Shown here: in pieces, positions 1 to 5,164 of the stretch
Numbering within the stretch: the stretch's first letter is position 1
Layout of the letters: the number at the start of each line of letters is the position of its first letter
NCBI GenBank assembly: GCA_007116445.1
Contig: SKIM01000119.1
Location: 1-5,927, forward strand
Length of the DNA: 5,927 nucleotides
Direction of reading: 5' to 3'
Source of the DNA: Natronohydrobacter sp.
GTDB taxonomy: Bacteria; Pseudomonadota; Alphaproteobacteria; Rhodobacterales; Rhodobacteraceae
Notes under the pieces: generated by a model
What the model was told of the DNA's origin: nothing
Database searches by the model: none
The model's input: the letters and a program-made list of their open reading frames with translations, nothing else
Program-made: the position numbers and the translations under genes

Positions 1-418
1 CCTGCGCGGGCATGCGCCACCACATGTTCAGCACCACATTCGCGGTCTTGCGCCCGACACCGGGCAAGGATTGCAGCGCCGCGCGCGATGACGGCACTTC
101 GCCGCCATATTGCTCGACCAATATGCGGCTGAGCTTGATGACATTCTTCGCCTTGTTGCGAAACAGCCCGATGGTCTTGATATGCTGGGTGACACCTTCT
201 TCGCCCAAAGCGAGCATCTTTTCAGGCGTGTCCGCCACCGCAAACAGCCCGCGCGTGGCGCGATTGACGCCGACATCCGTCGCCTGTGCAGACAAGGCCA
301 CAGCGACGACCAGCGTATAGACGTTGACATGCTCCAGCTCGCCCTCGGGTTCAGGGTCAGCCGCGTGGAAGCGGCGGAAGATCTCGCGGAGGGTTGCATA
401 ATCGAGTTGGCGGGCCAT
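1..418 (-). CDS. nth: Endonuclease III (N-terminal part, gene runs off the left edge)
   Basis: Bifunctional DNA glycosylase/AP lyase of base excision repair, which removes oxidised pyrimidines and nicks at the resulting abasic site. Reading down the minus strand from the ATG at 418 gives 139 residues before the window ends; the E. coli enzyme has about 211. Visible landmarks are LSAQATDVGVNRAT (about 42-55), the helical stretch IKTIGLFRNKAKNVI (80-94), and the helix-hairpin-helix LPGVGRKTANVVL (118-130). Within it K124 aligns with the catalytic lysine (K120 in E. coli). The catalytic aspartate and the Cys4 iron-sulfur cluster would lie beyond the edge, so an intact active site cannot be confirmed. 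An in-frame TGA lies 8 codons upstream of the ATG with no other ATG between, which fixes the start. The ribosome binding site is poor. The gene follows the methyltransferase gene after 52 bases on the same strand, probably in one transcript. Confidence 0.95.
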   Translation of the reverse strand, partial: MARQLDYATLREIFRRFHAADPEPEGELEHVNVYTLVVAVALSAQATDVGVNRATRGLFAVADTPEKMLALGEEGVTQHIKTIGLFRNKAKNVIKLSRILVEQYGGEVPSSRAALQSLPGVGRKTANVVLNMWWRMPAQ

Positions 419-470
419 CGGCAGCTCTATGCCCTGTCAGGCGCGGCGCGGCAAGGGCTCAGGCGCGAAG

Positions 471-1232
471 CTAGGCACGGGCCATGGCAGCAAGGTCGAG
501 CGCGCCTGCGTCGCGCATGAGCGCGCGGACGCGATCGGTGAAAAATTCACCATCACCGGGATGGCTGTCGCCTTGATGGATGATCAGCGGCGGCAGCAGC
601 ACCATCGGCGCGCGCCCACCCTTGCGCGCCTGCACGATGACGCGCCGCGCCGGACGCCCGGCCCGCGCGGCGAGCGGCAGCACCATGCAGGACGCGCGCG
701 GCGCAAGCCCTGCCAGCAGGTCGGGCAGCCGCTCGGCCAGATGGATGATGCTGACATGGCCGCCATCGCGACAGCGGCGCAGCGCCACATCGAGCCATGT
801 CGCGAGCGGTGTGGCCTCGCGCAATGCGCGGTCGCGGCCAGCATCCTGCGCAGGCGGCGTGGCGGTCGCGTAATAGGGCGGATTGGCAACCACATGATCG
901 AAACGCCGGGCGCGCAGATCAGCGGGCAGCGCGGCGAGATCGGCTTCGATCACTGACAGCGTGGCGCGGTTTCTCTGCGCATTGATGCGCGCAAGTGCGG
1001 CGTAATCAGGCTGCAGCTCGACCCCTGTCAGATCAAGCCCCGGCACACGCGCCGCAAGGCAGAGTGCCGCGACACCCACACCGCAGCCCAGTTCCAGCAC
1101 ATGCGCGCCCGGACGCGCCGGGACCGAGGCCGCCAGAAACACCGGGTCGGTCGCCGCGCGGTAGCCCTTGCGCGGCTGGCAGATCATCACCCGCCCGTCC
1201 AGAAAGGCATCGCTCGTGACATCCTCAGTCAT
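471..1232 (-). CDS. TrmN6/YfiC-type SAM-dependent N6-adenine methyltransferase
   Basis: A 253-residue class I methyltransferase of the COG4123 family. The E. coli member methylates N6 of A37 in tRNA1(Val). What shows this: the SAM-binding motif I VLELGCGVG (45-53), the acidic ribose-binding residue E72 in GVELQPD, D98 in EADL, and the catalytic NPPY (117-120), which is typical of N6-adenine and N5-glutamine methyltransferases. The N-terminal block GRVMICQPRKGYRAATDPVF (13-32) is characteristic of this family and argues against an HemK-type glutamine methyltransferase. The frame could open at 1271, but the ATG at 1232 is preferred. It overlaps the DUF2007 stop by 8 bases (ATGACTGA), and translation there begins with an unremarkable MTEDVTSDAF. 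No Shine-Dalgarno is visible, so translational coupling to DUF2007 is likely. The family is secure; the RNA substrate in this organism is not known from sequence. Confidence 0.88.
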   Translation of the reverse strand: MTEDVTSDAFLDGRVMICQPRKGYRAATDPVFLAASVPARPGAHVLELGCGVGVAALCLAARVPGLDLTGVELQPDYAALARINAQRNRATLSVIEADLAALPADLRARRFDHVVANPPYYATATPPAQDAGRDRALREATPLATWLDVALRRCRDGGHVSIIHLAERLPDLLAGLAPRASCMVLPLAARAGRPARRVIVQARKGGRAPMVLLPPLIIHQGDSHPGDGEFFTDRVRALMRDAGALDLAAMARA

Positions 1233-1440
1233 GCAGCGGAATGCCGTTTTCGCGCAGGATCGACACGGCAAGGAAATGATCCTCGCGCCGCACCATCAAC
1301 CGCCGCGGCATCATGCCCAAGGTCGATTCGATGGTGTGCATATGGACGTCGATATCAAACACCTCTATACCTTCTCCCTGAAGCAGGGCTGTGGCGTAGG
1401 GTATGATTGTCACATTGGTGGTGCGCAGCAGTTCCTTCAT
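1225..1440 (-). CDS. DUF2007 domain protein (small, function unknown)
   Basis: A 71-residue protein starting MKELLRTTN and ending RENGIPLHD, which I recognise as the DUF2007 family; database names include 'putative signal transducing protein', without firm evidence. The visible pattern is a short alpha/beta fold: a first strand TNVTIIPYATALL (8-20), GEGIEVFDIDVHM (22-34), then PRRLMVRREDHFLAVSIL (48-65), where a conserved PRRL-V-EDH block is typical of the family. There is no signal peptide, membrane segment or cysteine motif, so it is probably cytoplasmic. The frame also contains a TTG at 1449, giving three extra residues, but the ATG at 1440 matches the MKELLRT opening I recall from related alphaproteobacteria. 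It is the first gene of the leftward unit. Its stop (1225-1227) overlaps the methyltransferase start, so at least its translation affects the next gene. No biochemical role can be assigned. Confidence 0.85.
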   Translation of the reverse strand: MKELLRTTNVTIIPYATALLQGEGIEVFDIDVHMHTIESTLGMMPRRLMVRREDHFLAVSILRENGIPLHD

Positions 1441-1488
1441 GATCAGCAAGCTACTTCGTAGAACGACAGTTTGTCGAGACAGGACGCG
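1441..1488. promoter_or_regulatory. Compact divergent intergenic region with two small inverted repeats
   Basis: This 48-base stretch is all that separates the DUF2007 start (minus) from the polyprenyl synthase start (plus). It holds two perfect inverted repeats: CTAC-TTC-GTAG at 1451-1461 and CGACA-GTT-TGTCG at 1464-1476. The plus-strand AGGA at 1481-1484 is a possible ribosome binding site four bases before the ATG at 1489. I could not find a convincing -35/-10 pair. A weak plus-strand candidate is TTGGTG at 1415 with CATGAT at 1438 (17-base spacer), which lies inside the DUF2007 gene. A weak minus-strand candidate is TCGACA near 1473-1478, without a good -10. Promoters for both directions must lie here or overlap the flanking coding sequences. 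Operator function of the repeats is inference. Confidence 0.4.
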
Positions 1489-2499
1489 ATGAACCGGATG
1501 ACCCCATCACATGAGGCCCATGCCCCGCATGACCGCCTTGCCGACTTTCTGAAGGATGATCTGGCGCAGGTCGATGGGCTGATCCGCGCGCGGATGGCGT
1601 CGGAACATGCGCCGCGCATCCCCGAAGTCACAGCCCATCTGGTTGAGGCCGGGGGCAAGCGCATCCGGCCGATGCTGGTGCTGGCCGCATCGCATTTGTG
1701 CGCCTATCAGGGCGGTTTTCACTATCATCTGGCGGCCACTGTCGAATTTATCCATACGGCCACCCTGCTGCATGATGATGTGGTCGATGAAAGCCATGAG
1801 CGGCGCGGGCGCGCGACGGCGAATCTGCTCTGGGATAACAAGTCTTCGGTGCTGGTGGGCGATTATCTGTTTGCGCGGGCGTTTCAGTTGATGGTGGAAT
1901 GTGGCTCGCTGCGCGTGCTGGACATTCTGTCCAATGCCTCGGCCACGATTGCCGAAGGCGAGGTGCTGCAACTGAGCACCGCGCAGAATATCGACACGAC
2001 CGAAGATCAATATCTGCGCGTGATCCGTGGCAAGACAGCGGCGCTGTTTTCAGCGGCGACCGAAGCAGGCGCAGTGCTCGCAGGCGCGCCGGAAGCGCAG
2101 GTTAAGGCGCTTTTCGACTATGGCGACGCGCTGGGTGTCAGCTTCCAGATGGTCGATGACTATCTCGATTACGGCGCAGGCGGTGCGGCCATCGGCAAGA
2201 CCATCGGGGATGATTTCCGCGAAGGCAAGCCGACGCTGCCGGTGATCCGCGCGATTGCAGCGGCGGATGCGCAGGAGCGCGCTTTCTGGGAGCGGGTGAT
2301 TTCGCGCAATGAGCAGCGCGACGGTGATCTGGACCATGCGCTGGAGCTGATGACGCGCCACGGCACGCTGGAGAGCACGCGCGCGGAAGCGCTGGACTGG
2401 GCCAGTCGCGCAAAAGACGCGCTGTCCGTGCTGCCCGATCATCCGCTGCGCGAGATGCTTAGCGATCTGTCCGATTACGTCGTGGCCCGGCTGTACTAG
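1489..2499 (+). CDS. trans-Polyprenyl diphosphate synthase (octa-/deca-prenyl type, quinone side chain)
   Basis: A 336-residue long-chain prenyl transferase that condenses isopentenyl diphosphate onto an allylic primer to make the ubiquinone side chain. Family motifs are complete: GGKRIRP (55-61) for IPP binding, the first aspartate-rich motif DDVVD (96-100), R105/R106 in HERRGRAT, GKTA (181-184), the second aspartate-rich motif DDYLD (223-227), and GKTIGDDFREGKPTLP (236-251). The segment EFIHTATLLHDDVVDES is the same as I recall for E. coli IspB. The residue five before the first motif is A91, which is small, fitting a long product. Chain length (C40, C45 or C50) cannot be read off; Q10 is usual in alphaproteobacteria, so names such as ispB, sdsA or ddsA are all in use and I give none. 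The frame also offers a TTG at 1471 and an ATG at 1498. The ATG at 1489 has AGGA four bases upstream. The gene stands alone on its strand. Confidence 0.95.
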   Translation: MNRMTPSHEAHAPHDRLADFLKDDLAQVDGLIRARMASEHAPRIPEVTAHLVEAGGKRIRPMLVLAASHLCAYQGGFHYHLAATVEFIHTATLLHDDVVDESHERRGRATANLLWDNKSSVLVGDYLFARAFQLMVECGSLRVLDILSNASATIAEGEVLQLSTAQNIDTTEDQYLRVIRGKTAALFSAATEAGAVLAGAPEAQVKALFDYGDALGVSFQMVDDYLDYGAGGAAIGKTIGDDFREGKPTLPVIRAIAAADAQERAFWERVISRNEQRDGDLDHALELMTRHGTLESTRAEALDWASRAKDALSVLPDHPLREMLSDLSDYVVARLY

Positions 2500-2506
2500 C
2501 GCGACT

Positions 2507-3355
2507 TTACTGATCAGGCGCGGCTCTGAGCGCTGTGGCCACGCACCACCAGCCGGGGTGCTCCTCAGCGATGGCGCGGGCTGCGGTCTGAGCGGCGGCT
2601 TCACGCGCAAACAGCCCGAAACAGGTCGCACCAGACCCTGACATCCGCGCCAGGGCGCAATCGGGCGCGGCGCTGATCGCATCGAGCACTGTGGCAATGA
2701 CAGGTGCGATGGCGATGGCGGGGGCTTGCAGATCGTTGCGCTGCATAGCCAGCCAGTCGAGGAAGGCGGACGCATCGGGCCATTCGGGCAAGATGTCCGG
2801 CAGAGGCGGATTGTCCGGGGCGCCGAGCGCCTTGAAAACCTGCGGCGTCGGCACTTCCACGCGCGGATTGACCAGAACCATCCAGAGCGGCGGCAGGGGT
2901 GGCACAGGATCCAGACGCTCGCCAATCCCACGCATCCGCGCTGGGCGCGGGTCCAGACAGACAGGCACATCCGCACCCAGAGACAAAATCGCCGCCGGGC
3001 CGGGACAGGGCGCGCCGGTTTCGCGCATCAGAAGCCGCAGACAGGCTGCGGCATCCGACGACCCGCCCCCGATGCCCGAAGCCAGCGGCAGCCGCTTGTC
3101 GAGTGTCAGCGCGAGGTCGCTGGCCCCCATCAGCCGCGCCGCCCGCAGCACGAGATTGTCGCTGCCCGCAGTCAGGCCCTTGGCTTCCGGTCCGGCGATC
3201 GACAGGGACAGGCCCGCAAGCGGGCGGAGCGACAAGCGATCGCCCATCTCGGTGAACACCACCAGCGAATCAAGCAGATGATAGCCATCCGCGCGGCGCC
3301 CCGTGACATGCAGGCACAGATTGACCTTGGCCGGCGCGGGCTCTCTGGGCGTCAT
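2507..3355 (-). CDS. ispE: 4-diphosphocytidyl-2-C-methyl-D-erythritol kinase
   Basis: A 282-residue GHMP-family kinase that phosphorylates the 2-hydroxyl of CDP-methylerythritol with ATP, the fourth step of the MEP pathway to IPP and DMAPP, in the cytoplasm. Diagnostic features: APAKVNLCLHVTGRRADGYH (7-26) with K10 matching the active-site lysine of E. coli IspE; the glycine-rich ATP loop PLASGIGGGSSDA (90-102); the catalytic aspartate D129 in GADVPVCL; and the C-terminal GHMP motif MSGSGATCFGLF (238-249). Length is usual for the family. The frame stays open back to 3466, but that extension overlaps the TPR gene by over 110 bases and has no family similarity. The ATG at 3355 places the family's N-terminal block correctly. 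It overlaps the TPR stop as ATGA, and no good ribosome binding site precedes it, so translation is probably coupled. Its stop lies 7 bases from the stop of the convergent polyprenyl synthase. Confidence 0.97.
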   Translation of the reverse strand: MTPREPAPAKVNLCLHVTGRRADGYHLLDSLVVFTEMGDRLSLRPLAGLSLSIAGPEAKGLTAGSDNLVLRAARLMGASDLALTLDKRLPLASGIGGGSSDAAACLRLLMRETGAPCPGPAAILSLGADVPVCLDPRPARMRGIGERLDPVPPLPPLWMVLVNPRVEVPTPQVFKALGAPDNPPLPDILPEWPDASAFLDWLAMQRNDLQAPAIAIAPVIATVLDAISAAPDCALARMSGSGATCFGLFAREAAAQTAARAIAEEHPGWWCVATALRAAPDQ

Positions 3356-5094
3356 TGCGTGACGCCGAATTCTTCCAATGCCGCGTCCTTGCCGATTTCC
3401 AGTTTGCGCCGCACCAGGTCCATATCGAGATCGGGATGCGGCCCGAAAGACAGCGCGCGGCGCCACTGGAAGCGCGCTTCGCGCTCGCGACCGACAGCGT
3501 AATAGACATCGCCCAGATGATCGTTCAGGATCGGATCACGGGGCAGAAGTTCGACCGCGCGCTCCATGACCGGCACGGCTTCGTCAAAGCGCCCCAGACG
3601 ATAATAGGCCCAGCCCAGCGAGTCGGTGATGTAACCGCTGTCAGGCTCGCCTTCGACCGCGCGTTCGATCATGTCGAGCGCTTCATCGAGATTGGTGCGC
3701 TTTTCGATCAGCGAATAGCCGAGGTAATTGAGAACCTGCGGTTCATCCGGCACGAATTCCAGCACCCGGCGGAATTCCGGCTCGGCGCGGTCCCAATTGC
3801 CCACCCGCTCGAGGGCAATGGCGCGGGTGTAAAGCAGAACCCAGTGGCGTTCCTCGATCTCGTCGATCAGCGCGATGGCGCGGTCATAGGCTTCGACAGC
3901 TTCGGCGAAGCGCTCTTCGCGGCGCAGCATGTCGCCCAGCGTGCTGGCCACGAGCACGGATTCGCTGCGCTCCCGCGCCAGCGCTTCAAGACGCGCGATG
4001 GCGTCCTCTGTCGCGCCGGATTGAAACAGCGCATTGGCGCGGCCCAATTCAGCGGCCAGCGCCTGGGGGTGATCGGCGGGCATCATCGCATAGACCTGAT
4101 CGGCCAGCGCGAATTGTTCGGCGCGCTCCATCAGTTGCCCGGTCAGCAGGATCGCATCGCCATGTTCGGGGTTCAGCGCAAGGGCTAGCTGGGCGTAGAT
4201 GATCGGCTGCCAATCCCCGCGTTCGCCGATCAGGGCACCTGCGAGGGTGAAATAGGCCTCGGCCATGCCGTCGCGCGCCGAACGAACCGTGGTGAAGGGC
4301 ACTGCGCGCCCGGCTTCCAGTTCCGCGACCAGTTCGGCGACATCCTCATCGGGCGCATTGCCGAAGATCGCCACTGACAGTGCAATCGCCTCGTCAAACA
4401 GCCCCAACTGCGAGAGGATCGTCATCTGCGCGAGGACACCGCGCCGAGACAGGTTCACCGGCCCGTGATCTTCGCCGCGCAGAATCTCGGCGGCCTGCTC
4501 CATATCCCCCGCCACGGCCAGCGCCATTGCCTTGTGGAACAGCGCGAAAGGGGCCAGTTCCGCGCGTTCGTCAATCGCACTGTCAAAGGCCTCGAGCGCA
4601 TCGCTCATCCGGCCTTGGCCCACCTGCGCCCAGGCGACCGCCATCGCATCGCTCAGCGGCCCGGTGCGCCGCCCGTCGCTGATCGCGGCGCTGGCGGCCT
4701 CATAGGCGCCGCGCCGGAATTCATCCGCCTGCAGGATCACAGCCGCGACCTGACTGGCGGCACCATGCGCCATCGAGCGGGCCGCCAGTTCTGCTGCGCG
4801 GTCGAAATTCCCGCTCATGACATGGCCCTGCATCGCGAGTTCCAGAAAACCGGGATTCTCGGGGTCGCTGTGCAGCGCAATGTCATAGCTCTGGGCCATT
4901 TGCGCAAAATCATTTGCGCCCGCCGCCACACGCCCGGACAGAAAGGCTGCGGAAAAGCCGGGCTCAAATTCGGTCTGAGCCTGTCCTGCTGCCGGGGCCA
5001 GCGGGCCCAGAGCGAGCAAGGCCGCAACGGCTGCGTGGGTGACAAGACGGCGGCAGGGAGATGACACGAGGGGGGCGCTCCGAATGATCTGCAT
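3352..5094 (-). CDS. Exported tetratricopeptide-repeat protein
   Basis: A 580-residue TPR protein, probably periplasmic or attached to the outer membrane. The N-terminus looks like a Sec signal: basic residues at R15/R16, a hydrophobic run AAVAALLALGPLAPAA (21-36), and a likely cleavage after A39 in AAGQAQ. There is no lipobox cysteine at that site. Helical repeats fill the rest. The clearest TPR units are about 383-414, 417-449, 452-484, 487-520 and 521-554, showing the expected G-Y/F-A-A spacing, for example YYRLGRFDEAVPVMERAVEL (497-516). More degenerate repeats span about 65-370. TPRs are protein-binding scaffolds; the partner is unknown. The start is uncertain: ATG at 5094 is chosen, GTG at 5067 has GGAG ten bases upstream, and GTG at 5133 sits inside the hairpin at 5119-5137. 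The gene follows the ETF-QO gene by 70 bases and ends in an ATGA overlap with ispE. No enzymatic domain is seen. Confidence 0.9.
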   Translation of the reverse strand: MQIIRSAPLVSSPCRRLVTHAAVAALLALGPLAPAAGQAQTEFEPGFSAAFLSGRVAAGANDFAQMAQSYDIALHSDPENPGFLELAMQGHVMSGNFDRAAELAARSMAHGAASQVAAVILQADEFRRGAYEAASAAISDGRRTGPLSDAMAVAWAQVGQGRMSDALEAFDSAIDERAELAPFALFHKAMALAVAGDMEQAAEILRGEDHGPVNLSRRGVLAQMTILSQLGLFDEAIALSVAIFGNAPDEDVAELVAELEAGRAVPFTTVRSARDGMAEAYFTLAGALIGERGDWQPIIYAQLALALNPEHGDAILLTGQLMERAEQFALADQVYAMMPADHPQALAAELGRANALFQSGATEDAIARLEALARERSESVLVASTLGDMLRREERFAEAVEAYDRAIALIDEIEERHWVLLYTRAIALERVGNWDRAEPEFRRVLEFVPDEPQVLNYLGYSLIEKRTNLDEALDMIERAVEGEPDSGYITDSLGWAYYRLGRFDEAVPVMERAVELLPRDPILNDHLGDVYYAVGREREARFQWRRALSFGPHPDLDMDLVRRKLEIGKDAALEEFGVTQ

Positions 5095-5118
5095 GAGGTG
5101 ACAGTAGGGCGTGGCGCA

Positions 5119-5137
5119 CAGGGTGGCAATCACCCTG
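5119..5137 (-). other. Perfect 7-bp stem-loop between the ETF-QO and TPR genes
   Basis: On the transcribed minus strand the arms are CAGGGTG and CACCCTG around the 5-base loop ATTGC, with no mismatch. It begins 27 bases past the ETF-QO stop and ends 24 bases before the chosen TPR start. No run of T follows it on the minus strand (the next bases are TGCGCCACG), so it does not meet the usual definition of an intrinsic terminator. It may be a weak terminator or attenuator that lowers TPR-ispE expression relative to ETF-QO, an mRNA-stabilising 3' structure, or an operator, since the DNA is palindromic. The structure is seen in the sequence; any role is inference. Confidence 0.45.
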
Positions 5138-5164
5138 CATCACAAACCTGCGCGAGCCTACCGG

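Noticed and set aside
437..467. 9-base direct repeat TCAGGCGCG at 437-445 and 459-467, with a third copy at 2514-2522
   Set aside because: The word is GC-rich and short. The third copy lies within ispE coding sequence, so it is compatible with chance and does not mark a recognisable repeat family.
1415..1443. Plus-strand promoter candidate TTGGTG, 17-base spacer, CATGAT, for the polyprenyl synthase
   Set aside because: It matches only three of six and four of six consensus bases and lies within DUF2007 coding sequence, so it is too weak to list as a promoter on its own.
2481..2543. Possible bidirectional terminator at the convergent gene ends: CGTGGCC at 2481-2487 with GGCCACG at 2537-2543, and a bulged 6-bp stem at 2498-2525
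   Set aside because: The arms are short, the loops are long (49 and 15 bases), one stem is bulged, and no T-run follows in either direction, so chance pairing in GC-rich DNA is as likely.
2050..2976. Minus-strand open frame of 308 codons spanning the polyprenyl synthase 3' end and ispE
   Set aside because: It is arginine- and proline-rich low-complexity translation, out of frame with ispE and antisense to the synthase, with no family similarity that I can see.
3356..3466. N-terminal extension of ispE back to 3466
   Set aside because: The extra 37 residues overlap the TPR gene, are arginine-rich and unlike any IspE N-terminus. The ATG at 3355 puts the catalytic lysine at the expected residue 10.
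3355..4188. Long plus-strand open frame (277 codons) opposite the TPR gene, and a similar one at 2726-3502 opposite ispE and the TPR 3' end
   Set aside because: These are typical antisense shadows of GC-rich genes. They show no recognisable domain, and the minus-strand genes over the same bases have complete family motifs.
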